Part shown: one piece after another, positions 1 to 8,302 of the stretch | Numbering within the stretch: position 1 is the stretch's first letter | Layout of the letters: every line of letters starts with the position of its first letter | Assembly: GCA_965530755.1 (NCBI GenBank) | Contig: CBESNA010000004.1 | Span: 1-64,000, forward strand | Source of the DNA: SZUA-35 sp965530755 | GTDB lineage: Bacteria; Actinomycetota; Acidimicrobiia; Acidimicrobiales; SZUA-35 | Length of the DNA: 64,000 bases | Direction of reading: 5' to 3' | Made by a program: the position numbers and the translations under genes | Notes under the pieces: model-generated | What the model saw: only the letters and a program-made list of their open reading frames with translations | Database searches by the model: none | Told to the model about the DNA's origin: nothing

Positions 1-44
1 GCGCGAACTGTGACCGCGCGAACTGTGACCGCGCGAACTGTGAC
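1..44. repeat. 15-bp tandem repeat, three copies
   Basis: The unit GCGCGAACTGTGACC occurs three times head to tail at 1-15, 16-30 and 31-44; the last copy diverges at its final base. The array lies at the window edge, so its true length is unknown. It sits just downstream of the stop of the small minus-strand gene that follows. No function can be assigned. Confidence 0.85.
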
Positions 45-50
45 AGCAGA

Positions 51-323
51 TCAGGTGAGCGTGCCGTCCTCAGCCGCCTGATGTTTCATCGTCAAGGTCT
101 TCCACACATCGTCGCTCGTCATCGCCAGGTGATCATGGTGCCGAAGCGCATCGATCACTTCCCGGAGGCTCGTTGCCAGATGCTCTGACTTGGCGAGCGC
201 TACCGGGTTGATCTCAGCTTCTTCGTGCGGCTGGCTCAGAAATGTGATGACGTCGTCAGCGGTGGCAGCGAGATGGCTGAGATGGGTGGCGAGCGTGCCG
301 TCTTCTGCGGCGGGTTCTGTCAT
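51..323 (-). CDS. small hypothetical protein (90 aa)
   Basis: I do not recognise a family. The protein is acidic, soluble and predicted mostly helical, with no signal peptide or membrane segment. A short motif, AAEDGTL, occurs at residues 5-11 and again at 83-89, so the two ends resemble each other and may record an internal duplication. An AGGAG ribosome binding site lies about 10 bases upstream of the ATG at 323. It is transcribed away from the ABC exporter genes, with about 150 bases between them. Codon use matches the neighbours, so I accept it as a real gene. Confidence 0.6.
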   Translation of the reverse strand: MTEPAAEDGTLATHLSHLAATADDVITFLSQPHEEAEINPVALAKSEHLATSLREVIDALRHHDHLAMTSDDVWKTLTMKHQAAEDGTLT

Positions 324-475
324 GGCAGTGGGTCTCCTGGATACGGTTCGATCAACCTACCGAAAACCGAATCTTCTTTGTTCATCACGCTCGCGTCTTG
401 TCGTGGTGCATCATGTTCCGGTGAGACGATCGGACGGTTTGACAGATGACCAACCGAGCCAAAGGCCGTGACTCG

Positions 476-1201
476 ATGAGTTCGGCCGCAGTCATCGAAC
501 TCGACCAGGTGTCCATTCGCCGAGGTTCGGGGCTCGTCATCGAGAACCTGAGTCTCTCGGTGCCCTCCGGGCAGATCGTCGGACTCATCGGACCGAGCGG
601 AAGTGGTAAGACATCGTTGCTCCGATCCATCGTCGGTGTGCAAGCTCACGTGACCGGGTCGGTGCGCGTGCTCGGACGCTCCGCAGGGGAGGCGTCGCGT
701 CGCGGTGAGATCGGCTACGTGTCGCAGGATCCTGCGGTCTACGGCGATCTCTCCGTGGCCGACAACGTGGCGTATTTCGCTCGCGTGTTGAATGTCGACG
801 GCTGGGCCGCGCTCGCCACGCTCCGTACAGTCGGCCTCGAGGACACAGCGGGCCAGCGAGTGGACGACCTGTCCGGCGGCCAACGAGCTCGGCTGTCCCT
901 CGTCATTGCTTTGTTGAATCAGCCGCCATTGCTGGTGCTCGACGAACCCACGGTTGGGCTCGACCCGGTGTTGCGGAATGAGCTCTGGGATCACTTCAGC
1001 TCGCTGGCTGCACAGGGAACGACCTTGCTCGTCTCGAGCCACGTGATGGACGAAGCGGGACGCTGTGACTCGTTGGTCCTCCTTCGAGATGGAGCGATCC
1101 TTGCTACTGGTCGCCCGGTCGAACTGCTCGAACGAACCGCCACGACCACCATCGAGGATGCATTCCTCGCTCTCATCGCCGGGGGGCGGTCGGCGTCATG
1201 A
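476..1201 (+). CDS. ABC transporter ATP-binding protein
   Basis: This is the nucleotide-binding subunit of an ABC-2 type exporter and powers the permease encoded next. In order it shows a Walker A loop (GPSGSGKTS), a Q-loop (VSQDP), the ABC signature LSGGQ, a Walker B (LLVLDEPT) and an H-loop (SSHVMDE). About 240 residues is normal for the family. I prefer the ATG at 476, because AAAGG lies 10 bases upstream; an in-frame ATG at 446 would add ten residues but has no ribosome binding site. The stop overlaps the permease start as ATGA (1198-1201), so the two are translationally coupled. The substrate cannot be told from sequence. Confidence 0.93.
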   Translation: MSSAAVIELDQVSIRRGSGLVIENLSLSVPSGQIVGLIGPSGSGKTSLLRSIVGVQAHVTGSVRVLGRSAGEASRRGEIGYVSQDPAVYGDLSVADNVAYFARVLNVDGWAALATLRTVGLEDTAGQRVDDLSGGQRARLSLVIALLNQPPLLVLDEPTVGLDPVLRNELWDHFSSLAAQGTTLLVSSHVMDEAGRCDSLVLLRDGAILATGRPVELLERTATTTIEDAFLALIAGGRSAS

Positions 1202-1935
1202 TGGCCCGGACGATGAGAGCCACAGCAGTCCGGGTCCTTCGGCAGCTTCGGGGTGACCGTCGCACGCTGGCGATGCTGCTCGCCGTTCCCACGGTGCTGC
1301 TCATCCTGGTCCGGTACTCCTTCGAGGCGCGGCCGCTCGTCTTCCAACGGGTCGGCTTGCCGTTGATCGGCGTCTTCCCGTTGGTCTCGATGTTTCTGGT
1401 GGCGTCGATCGCCATGCTCCGCGAACGTCGATCAGGCACCCTTGAACGGCTCATGGCACTTCCGACCACGAAGCTCGGCGTGCTCCTCGGCTATGCCATC
1501 GCCTTCTCGGCGGTGGCCGTCGTCCAGACGAGCATCGCCATCGGTGTTGGCATCGGGGTCCTGGGCCTCGATGTCGTTGGGCCGACCTGGCTCGCTGTGA
1601 CGGTGGCCCTTGTCAATGCTCTGCTCGGTATGGCGCTCGGGCTGTTCGTCAGCGCCTTCGCCAACACCGAGTTCCAGGCGATCCAGTTCATGCCTGCGTT
1701 TCTCTTGCCGCAATTCCTGCTGTGTGGCTTGCTCGTGGAACGCAATGCGATGGCGCGACCGCTGGAGCTGTTGTCCGGGGTTCTGCCGCTGACCTATGCC
1801 TACGAGGCGCTCCACGGAGTGGCGGAGCGGCCGGGCGTCGATGGAGCCGTCGTCGCTGACGTTGCCGTGACCGCACTTATGGCCGGTGCCGCGCTGGTCC
1901 TGGGAGCGGCCACGCTGCGACGGCAGAGCCCCTGA
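1198..1935 (+). CDS. ABC-2 type transporter permease
   Basis: This is the membrane subunit partnering the preceding ATPase. Its 245 residues hold about six hydrophobic segments: one near residues 20-36, one near 50-66, and four between about 95 and 240. The short connecting loops are typical of ABC-2 permeases of the NodJ/DrrB kind. It begins in the ATGA overlap with the ATPase stop. Such pairs commonly export drugs, lipids or polyketides, but nothing here identifies the cargo. A BON-domain protein follows 70 bases later on the same strand. Confidence 0.9.
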   Translation: MMARTMRATAVRVLRQLRGDRRTLAMLLAVPTVLLILVRYSFEARPLVFQRVGLPLIGVFPLVSMFLVASIAMLRERRSGTLERLMALPTTKLGVLLGYAIAFSAVAVVQTSIAIGVGIGVLGLDVVGPTWLAVTVALVNALLGMALGLFVSAFANTEFQAIQFMPAFLLPQFLLCGLLVERNAMARPLELLSGVLPLTYAYEALHGVAERPGVDGAVVADVAVTALMAGAALVLGAATLRRQSP

Positions 1936-2006
1936 TCGCGCTGCCCGACGGGCATCCGGGACCAACGCCTCTGCGCCACCTGCCGTCCCACACCCAACCT
2001 GATGGT

Positions 2007-2666
2007 ATGAAGAGACGACACACACTGCGAGACGCCATCATGGATGAGTTCGGCTGGCACGCGTTGATCGACGCGACACAGCTCGATGTCTCCGTGGTCG
2101 ATGGCGTGGTCACGGTGGTCGGCTCGGTGCCGAGCGTTGCCGCCAAGCTCGTCGTGCTCGACGCCATCGAGTCGATCGACGGTGTGCACGACATCGTCAG
2201 CGAGGTGGACGTCGCTCCCTCTGGGGTCCCGCGATCGGACGACGAGATCGGGCACGCCCTCGGACAGTTTCTCGAATGGGACGCTCTGGTGCCGGCCGAT
2301 GAGATCACTCATCACGTCGTCGATGGATGGGTGACGTTGGGGGGAGAGGTGCCGACCGTCCGTCAACGCGAGGAAGCCGAACGGGTCGTCAATCACGTAC
2401 TCGGGGTACGAGGTGTCACGAACCGGCTCGACGTCGTCGACTCCTCGCTGACACCGATCGATGTCCGAGCGAGCATCGAGGCAGCGCTCGAACGACGGGC
2501 GCTCCGAGCGGCTGACCACATCGACGTGATGGTCGATGACCGCACAGTGACACTCCGTGGATCGGTGCAGAGCCATCTCGAGAAGCGTGCTGTCGTCGGC
2601 GCGGCAAGCCATGCCGCCGGCGTGGAGGTGCTCTGCGACGACCTCCATGTGCGTGACACGGCCTGA
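2007..2666 (+). CDS. triple BON-domain protein
   Basis: Three BON (OsmY-like) modules can be traced at about residues 6-68, 78-145 and 152-215. Each carries the hydrophobic-Gly pattern (DGVVTVVGSV, DGWVTLGGEV, DRTVTLRGSV). BON domains are thought to bind membranes or polymers and often occur in osmotic or envelope stress proteins. No signal peptide or membrane segment is seen, so this copy is probably cytoplasmic. Soluble multi-BON proteins are common near stress genes in Actinomycetota. The gene stands alone and converges on the response regulator at 2750. The partner is unknown. Confidence 0.85.
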   Translation: MKRRHTLRDAIMDEFGWHALIDATQLDVSVVDGVVTVVGSVPSVAAKLVVLDAIESIDGVHDIVSEVDVAPSGVPRSDDEIGHALGQFLEWDALVPADEITHHVVDGWVTLGGEVPTVRQREEAERVVNHVLGVRGVTNRLDVVDSSLTPIDVRASIEAALERRALRAADHIDVMVDDRTVTLRGSVQSHLEKRAVVGAASHAAGVEVLCDDLHVRDTA

Positions 2667-2749
2667 TCGCGTCGCTGAGGTCGAACGAATGCCGGCCACA
2701 AGTCCCTTCCCGACAGACCGGTCATTGCCCGCAGACGGATCCTTGCAAC

Positions 2750-3241
2750 TCAGTCGGCGCGGCCTCGACGAGCGTAGTGATCGAGGAGTCGTGGGCCGTC
2801 CAGGACAGCCACGAACGGGAGCGGGTCGAGGCCCTGCTCGATCACGAACGTCGTCAGTTGATCACGGGCCACCGACACGAGCTCCTCTTTATCCCAAGGT
2901 TTGGAAAAGTAGCGGTCCAGCCCAGCATCGTTGATGGCGCGGATCGTGTCCTGATGGCCGGCTTGGCCGGTGACCAACACGGTCCGAATGGCTTCGGTCT
3001 CTGGTGTTCGGTGCAACGATACGAGAAGGTCGACTCCGGACTCGCCAGGCAAGCGGTGGTCGGCGAGTACGAGCCCGACCACGTCACCGGCTTCGGCCGC
3101 CTCCGACAGCGCCGCCCTGGCGTCGTCGACGTCGCTTGCCTGGTCGATTCGAACCGGGCCGGTGAGCGACGACAGATCCCGTATGAGGGCCGAGCGAACC
3201 TCCGGTTCGTCTTCGACGACCAGGATCACGAGCTGGTTCAC
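2750..3241 (-). CDS. receiver-only response regulator
   Basis: This is a CheY-like receiver domain of 163 residues: acidic pocket VVEDE (9-13), phospho-acceptor D61 in LADHR, conserved T91 and K114 in the SKPWD motif. There is no DNA-binding or enzymatic output domain. The last ~40 residues form a tail that resembles the end of the receiver in the upstream kinase. It starts at GTG 3241, inside a GTGA overlap with the kinase stop, so it is coupled to that kinase, its likely cognate partner. The output is presumably protein-protein signalling, perhaps back onto the kinase or the transporter. The domain call is safe; the role is inferred. Confidence 0.92.
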   Translation of the reverse strand: MNQLVILVVEDEPEVRSALIRDLSSLTGPVRIDQASDVDDARAALSEAAEAGDVVGLVLADHRLPGESGVDLLVSLHRTPETEAIRTVLVTGQAGHQDTIRAINDAGLDRYFSKPWDKEELVSVARDQLTTFVIEQGLDPLPFVAVLDGPRLLDHYARRGRAD

Positions 3242-5208
3242 GATGCACCTCCGATGGGAAGGACCACGTGGACATCGGTGTGGCCTGGTTTGCTCGTCAC
3301 AGCGATGTGACCTCCATGATCTTCGATGATCTGTCGGCTGATGGAAAGCCCGAGACCGAGGCCGAACTGGACACGACCGAGCTTGGTGGTGAAACGAGGT
3401 TCGAAGATGCGGTCTTGGAGATCGGGTGGGATCCCGGGCCCGTTGTCGATGACGTGCACGTGGATCGCATCTGCGGTCGGATCGACCGTGATCGTCAACT
3501 CGCCTCCGGCATGCAGGCTCGGGCTGCTTTCCGCGGCTTCGGCGACGCTGAGTGCATCGAGCGAGTTGGTGATCAGGTTGGTCCAGACTTGTTGAAGCGC
3601 ACCGGGTCGACCGCTGATGCCAGGCACCGTCGCAAAACGGCGCTCGACCTCGACCCGGCCGATGCGATGAGCGACCAATCGCAGCGCATCCTCGATCGTC
3701 GAAGCGACGTCGACGCCGGGCTCGACCGCCCCGCGACCATCCTCGCCTCGAACGTAGGAGCGCAGGCTTCCGACCAGCTCCTCGATACGGCCCGCGGCGT
3801 CGACCACCGTGCGGAAGGACCGGCCGAGTCGGCTGGCCACCACTGCCCGCTCCGCGTCCCGGCCATTCCGATCGGCAGCCAGGCGGATCTCGACCGGATC
3901 GGTGAAGCCGGCGTCCAGTAGTTGGCGGACGAGATCTGCGTCGATGCCGTCCTCGACCAGCTCACGGCGGAGGGCTCGCTCGGCCGACGGTGCGAGGGTC
4001 GTCTCGTCGAGGCGACGATCGATGATCGATCGGAGAGTCGGGTCGTCGAGAAGCTCTTCGAGATCAGCCTTCAGGTGCACCGCCGAGCGAACCAAGGCAG
4101 CGGTCGGATTGTTGAGCTCGTGGGCCATCCCCGCAGCCAATTCTCCGAGGGCAGCAAATCGAGCGGCTGCAACGAGCTGGGATCGAGCTTCCGACAGCGC
4201 CGAGAGGCTGTGGTCGAGTTCGACCTGGAGCTCGTCCGAGCGCCGTAGCCGTCTGGCGAGCGAGGTGACGAGGACCCTGGTCAGCAGACTCGAGAGCTCC
4301 GGCTCGGACTCCAGGGCCTGGGCCAACTGGTTCAACGTGATGGGCAGGGCCCGCACGTCGGTCACGGCACGACACTGAAGCATGGCTCGTCGATGGCTTG
4401 CGAGCGAGAGGAGACCGATGATGGCGCCGGTCGACTGCTGATGCAGGATGTGTTCGCCCGTCGGTGTGGTCGAGCTGAGTCGCACAGACCCTTCGAGCAC
4501 CACGTAGATCCCACCCACATCGTCTCCAGATTCGATCATGACAGTTCCGGCGGCGACTCGGATGCGCGGGGGATGGCCGAGAGCACGGTCGAGCAGCTGA
4601 ATCATGCGCTGTTCGACCTCTTCATCCGAGATCGAACCGTCAAGCAACAACGGGGTCCGCGGAGTAGGAGAGGCGGTCGCAGCATTGTGTTCGGCCACAC
4701 GTTGCGCAGCTCGATCACGAGTGTCTACGTCGAGGATGGGCTCGAAGTCGGCCAGTCGATCCGGTGCGTGCTCCAGAAGAAAGGTCGCCAGGTTGGCGGT
4801 CAGCTGAGCCGTGAGACCATCGCTGGTCCATGGCCGAGTGATCATCCCGTGAACGGCACCTCGGCGGAGTGCCAGGTCGACGCCGCCCAGAGATGGACTC
4901 GAGGTGACAAGGACACAGCGACTGTGCTCAAGCTCGGGGACGTCATGGAGGGTGATCGCCGTCTGGCTGGCCCCGTGGCTGTCGCCGTCGATGAAGAGCA
5001 CGGGGACGAGGCCGCCGGAGCGATGCAGTTCCTTCGCCAGATCAGTAGCGGCGTTGGTGTGGGTGACGAGTCGGACCTCGGCGAGATCCAGAAGCACACG
5101 GCGGACGTCGGCTTCCAGCTGTGCGCCCCTGGCCGGGTCCTCATCGACGACGAAGACCGTTATTCGTGGACCGGAGCCTAGAGGCTCGGAGTTCGCTCGA
5201 TCGGTCAT
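3238..5208 (-). CDS. sensor histidine kinase with pseudo-receiver and cNMP-binding domains
   Basis: This soluble 656-residue kinase has three parts. A receiver-like domain spans about 16-145, with an acidic pocket and D74 but the conserved Lys replaced by Arg (TRPW). A Crp-type cyclic-nucleotide-binding domain spans about 215-325. A HisKA/HATPase core has H363 in MAHELNNP, an N-box around N544-N548, the DNGPG motif at 588-592 and GLGLGL at 616-621. No membrane segment is present. The start is ATG 5208, with GAGGAG seven bases upstream; the longer reading frame would run into the transporter gene. It lies between the DASS transporter and the receiver regulator in one operon. Control by cyclic nucleotide or redox state is plausible but unproven. 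Confidence 0.93.
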   Translation of the reverse strand: MTDRANSEPLGSGPRITVFVVDEDPARGAQLEADVRRVLLDLAEVRLVTHTNAATDLAKELHRSGGLVPVLFIDGDSHGASQTAITLHDVPELEHSRCVLVTSSPSLGGVDLALRRGAVHGMITRPWTSDGLTAQLTANLATFLLEHAPDRLADFEPILDVDTRDRAAQRVAEHNAATASPTPRTPLLLDGSISDEEVEQRMIQLLDRALGHPPRIRVAAGTVMIESGDDVGGIYVVLEGSVRLSSTTPTGEHILHQQSTGAIIGLLSLASHRRAMLQCRAVTDVRALPITLNQLAQALESEPELSSLLTRVLVTSLARRLRRSDELQVELDHSLSALSEARSQLVAAARFAALGELAAGMAHELNNPTAALVRSAVHLKADLEELLDDPTLRSIIDRRLDETTLAPSAERALRRELVEDGIDADLVRQLLDAGFTDPVEIRLAADRNGRDAERAVVASRLGRSFRTVVDAAGRIEELVGSLRSYVRGEDGRGAVEPGVDVASTIEDALRLVAHRIGRVEVERRFATVPGISGRPGALQQVWTNLITNSLDALSVAEAAESSPSLHAGGELTITVDPTADAIHVHVIDNGPGIPPDLQDRIFEPRFTTKLGRVQFGLGLGLSISRQIIEDHGGHIAVTSKPGHTDVHVVLPIGGAS

Positions 5209-5218
5209 CGACAGCTCC

Positions 5219-6655
5219 TCACAACAGTCCGAGGGCTCGCCAGATCGGTGGCATGACGAACACAACGAGCACCAGCCCGAGTGTGCCGATCATGATGCCC
5301 ACGATGGCGAGGTCCTTCGACTCGATCGCCCCGGAGGCGTAGGCAACCGCATTCGGGGGAGTGCTGACGGGAAGCGCCATGGCAAGCGAGCAGGCCATGG
5401 CGATGAGAAGGCCCGCGAGCAGCGGATCCAGGTCGACCACGTCGGAGATGGCAAGGCTGATGCCGATCGGGGCCATCAAGTTGGCGGTTGCCGAGTTGGA
5501 GATGATGGTGCTGAGGATCAGCGCCAGACCGGCCAACGCGGCGGAGAGTGCCACGGTGGGGAGCGCACCCCAATCCAGGCGATCGACCAGCCACAGGTCG
5601 AGACCGGTGGTCGACACGCCGTTGCCGAGTGCGATCCCGCCCCCGACCAACCACAGGATGTGCCAATTGATGCTTCGTAGATCGTCGACGGTGAAGACCC
5701 CGGCGGCCAGCAACACGACCACGGGGACGAAGCCGACGATCGAGGAAGGCACGCCGTGGAGCGGTTCGGTCAGCCAGCCGAGGACCGTCAAACCGAAGGT
5801 GACGTACAAGATCTGTGCATGGCGTCTGCGATCGAACGCTCCGCCGATGTCCACGTCGATCTGCCCGGCACCGGCCGGGTAGCGCCGCACGAGGAGGAGC
5901 CAGGCGGCGACCAAGAGCACGAGCGTGATCGGGAGAGCGAACCCCATCCAGGTGAGGAAGTCGACCTGGATCCCGCGATCGTTGAGTCGACCGAGGACGA
6001 TCGCGTTGGGTGGCGAGCCGACCGGGGTTCCGATGCCACCGAGATTCGCGGCGACGGGCACCGAGAGTACGAGGGCGACTCGGAACCGATCGTCGGCTGC
6101 GAGCCCTCCGGCCACGGGCAGCACCACGGCCATCATGGCCGCCGTCGTGGCCGTGTTGGACACGAACATCGACAGCAGCGCCGTAATGGCCATGAGGCCG
6201 GCGAGAACCGCGGTGGGGCGAGTCCCGAAAGGGCGAAGCAGGAATCCGGCCAGGTTTCGATCGAGCCCGAACTTGGCGGCGGCATCCGCGAGCACGAAGC
6301 CGCCGAGGAACAGCATCAGGACAGGACTTGCGAGCGTTGCGTAGATCGAGGCATAGGGGGGAGCATCGAAATCGGCGGGGAGCCCGAAGATCGATTGATC
6401 CGAGATCAACAGGACCTCTGCGAGAATCACGCCGATCGAGGTCGCAGACAGCGGGATGGCTTCTGTCACCCAGAGGGCGACGGCGGCTCCGAAGATGGCG
6501 AGCATGCGGCTGGCCGGCACGGTCAGCCCGCCGACGTCGCCGATGATCAGGACGGCGAAGAACCACACGAGGGCGACCGACACCCCGATCGTCTTCTGGT
6601 TCGGCCGCCTCGGCGTGGTTGGCCTGGGTCGCGTTCCCTTTTCGACCGTTGTCAC
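5219..6655 (-). CDS. DASS (SLC13) family sodium:anion symporter
   Basis: This 478-residue polytopic protein carries both family repeat signatures: SNTATT and GTPVGSPPNA in the first half, SNSATANL and STPPNA in the second. In known DASS proteins these segments bind sodium and the carboxylate or sulfate substrate. The family imports dicarboxylates, tricarboxylates or sulfate; the substrate here cannot be decided. Translation starts at GTG 6655. The stop is only 10 bases before the histidine kinase start and overlaps its ribosome binding site, so transporter, kinase and receiver form one operon. That suggests the signalling pair responds to, or controls, anion uptake. Confidence 0.92.
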   Translation of the reverse strand: MTTVEKGTRPRPTTPRRPNQKTIGVSVALVWFFAVLIIGDVGGLTVPASRMLAIFGAAVALWVTEAIPLSATSIGVILAEVLLISDQSIFGLPADFDAPPYASIYATLASPVLMLFLGGFVLADAAAKFGLDRNLAGFLLRPFGTRPTAVLAGLMAITALLSMFVSNTATTAAMMAVVLPVAGGLAADDRFRVALVLSVPVAANLGGIGTPVGSPPNAIVLGRLNDRGIQVDFLTWMGFALPITLVLLVAAWLLLVRRYPAGAGQIDVDIGGAFDRRRHAQILYVTFGLTVLGWLTEPLHGVPSSIVGFVPVVVLLAAGVFTVDDLRSINWHILWLVGGGIALGNGVSTTGLDLWLVDRLDWGALPTVALSAALAGLALILSTIISNSATANLMAPIGISLAISDVVDLDPLLAGLLIAMACSLAMALPVSTPPNAVAYASGAIESKDLAIVGIMIGTLGLVLVVFVMPPIWRALGLL

Positions 6656-6725
6656 CGCTCGAAAGGTACGGGGTCAGCGCCCGAACCCAAAGGGGCTTCG
6701 GTCCCAACTCCCGCGATCGGGAACG

Positions 6726-7046
6726 TCAGCCGGTGCCGGTCATCGCTTTCAGCGCCGTATCGACGTCATCGATGTCGGCGAGTTCGATCCACCGTTCGGT
6801 CGTCGTCAGACCGGCTGCACGTCTGGCCAGTGTCGCTGCGGCACCGGTCACCGGAGACTCGTCCTCCATCTGGATGATGCAGATGAGATCCCAGTCACCG
6901 ACGTTCGTGTACCAGGCGTCGGTCAGCGAGCCGCCTGCTTCGCCGACCAGGAGAGCGAGGTGATCCCGCCTCGCTGACGGTCCATCTCGAAGGGCTCGAG
7001 AAGCTTCTTCCGTCGAGAACTCGATCAAACCGAGGTACTGAGCCAT
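6726..7046 (-). CDS. GYD domain protein
   Basis: This 106-residue protein is a ferredoxin-like alpha/beta fold of the GYD family: hydrophobic start (MAQYLGLIEF), a central GDWDLICIIQM strand, and a C-terminal helix ending DVDTALKAM. The family is widespread, often near stress genes, and lacks a firm biochemical role. The start is ATG 7046, with AAAGGA about eight bases upstream. The reading frame continues upstream, but that part is antisense to the DUF808 gene and unlikely to be used. It is divergent from the DUF808 gene, with the long hairpin at 7148-7201 between them. Confidence 0.82.
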   Translation of the reverse strand: MAQYLGLIEFSTEEASRALRDGPSARRDHLALLVGEAGGSLTDAWYTNVGDWDLICIIQMEDESPVTGAAATLARRAAGLTTTERWIELADIDDVDTALKAMTGTG

Positions 7047-7147
7047 GAGGTGTCCTTTGTTACATCCGTCGTGTCCCATCGACTGTCCGCCCAATACGGC
7101 CCGATCGTCAGGGCCGAAGGTCTCGTCCATTCTCACGTACCCTGGCT

Positions 7148-7201
7148 CCCAACTGCCAGCGTCACGCGTACCCAGGAGTACGTATGACGCTGGCAGTTGG
7201 G
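7148..7201. repeat. long intergenic hairpin
   Basis: Perfect 17-bp arms (7148-7164 and 7185-7201) extend inward to 23 bp with two mismatches, leaving an 8-base loop (7171-7178). There is no T-run, and it lies upstream of both divergent genes, so it is not a normal terminator. It could be a dispersed palindromic repeat or a regulatory structure. Confidence 0.85.
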
Positions 7202-7260
7202 TGACGGTTCTACGGTGAAGCGCTCGTGCCGACGGGCCTGTGTTCAGAGGATGTGTGTTC

Positions 7261-8214
7261 ATGGCAGGTGGTCTGGTCGGATTGCTCGATGACGTTGCTG
7301 CGCTGGCGAAGCTCGCTGCGGCCTCGATCGACGACGTAGGGGCAGCTGCTGGCCGCGCCAGCGCCAAGGCGGCGGGGGTCGTGGTCGACGACACCGCAGT
7401 GACGCCGGCGTACGTACAGGGTCTGGCCGCCGACCGCGAGCTGCCGATCATCAAGAAGATTGCGTCCGGATCGCTCCGAAACAAGCTCGTGTTCATCCTT
7501 CCCGCTGCGCTCATCCTCAGCGCCGTGGCTCCCATCCTCGTGGAGATCATCCTGATGGCGGGCGGCACGTACCTGTGCTTCGAGGGAGTCGAGAAGATCT
7601 ATCACAAGCTGAAGGGCGACGATCACGACCACGATGTCCCGGTCGTAATGCAGGGCGTCGAAGCTGAAGAGGCCACGATCGCCGGCGCCATCCGTACCGA
7701 CCTCATCCTGTCGGCCGAGATCATGGTGATCGCCTTGAAGGAGGTCCTCGATGAAGGATTCCTGTCTCGGGCCGTGATCATGGTGGTCGTTGCTTTCGTG
7801 ATCACGATCATCGTCTACGGCGTTGTGGCTCTGATCGTGAAGATGGACGACATCGGGCTTTCGTTGGCAAGCCGCGAGGCTGAGTCGTCACAGCGACTCG
7901 GTCGCTTGATGGTGTCGGCCATGCCGAAACTTCTGACGTGGCTGTCTGTCATCGGCACTGCAGCGATGCTTTGGGTCGGCGGCCACATCATCTTGGTCGG
8001 GACAGACGAACTCGGTTGGCACGGCCCCTACGACTTCGTACATGACCTCGAGGAGTCGGTTCACGATGTCGGCGGTATCGGTGGTGTGCTGGCGTGGCTC
8101 GTGAACACGGGCATCTCTGCCGTCCTCGGCCTCATCGTCGGTGCCATCGTCGTTTCTGTGGTCACCCGCCTCTTCCATGGGTCTCATGACGAAGAGGTGG
8201 CTGCGAGCTACTGA
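7261..8214 (+). CDS. DUF808 family membrane protein
   Basis: This 317-residue protein matches the DUF808/YedI family. It opens with the typical short helical stretch (GGLVGLLDDVAALAKLAA), then several hydrophobic segments: about residues 78-112, 150-200, 222-245 and 275-305. A cytoplasmic HDHDVP stretch follows the first hydrophobic pair. The function of the family is unknown; it is an inner-membrane protein. I chose ATG 7261 because the family starts MAG and AGAGG lies nearby; the frame begins seven codons earlier at 7240. It converges on the GNAT gene. Confidence 0.85.
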   Translation: MAGGLVGLLDDVAALAKLAAASIDDVGAAAGRASAKAAGVVVDDTAVTPAYVQGLAADRELPIIKKIASGSLRNKLVFILPAALILSAVAPILVEIILMAGGTYLCFEGVEKIYHKLKGDDHDHDVPVVMQGVEAEEATIAGAIRTDLILSAEIMVIALKEVLDEGFLSRAVIMVVVAFVITIIVYGVVALIVKMDDIGLSLASREAESSQRLGRLMVSAMPKLLTWLSVIGTAAMLWVGGHIILVGTDELGWHGPYDFVHDLEESVHDVGGIGGVLAWLVNTGISAVLGLIVGAIVVSVVTRLFHGSHDEEVAASY

Positions 8215-8302
8215 CCTCGGCCACGTTCGTCACTTGGCCAGCCAATGGGAAGCCTCCGGATCGAGAGGACGTGGCGACACTCGAAGCGGATGCCGGGCGC
8301 TC

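Noticed and set aside
1..44. Possible CRISPR array
   Set aside because: The copies are directly adjacent with no spacers and the unit is only 15 bases.
5756..6877. A 373-codon plus-strand frame opposite the DASS transporter
   Set aside because: Shadow of a transporter; polar, repetitive, no family features.
6726..7568. Longer start for the GYD protein
   Set aside because: The upstream extension is antisense to the DUF808 gene, and ATG 7046 has a good ribosome binding site and fits the family length.
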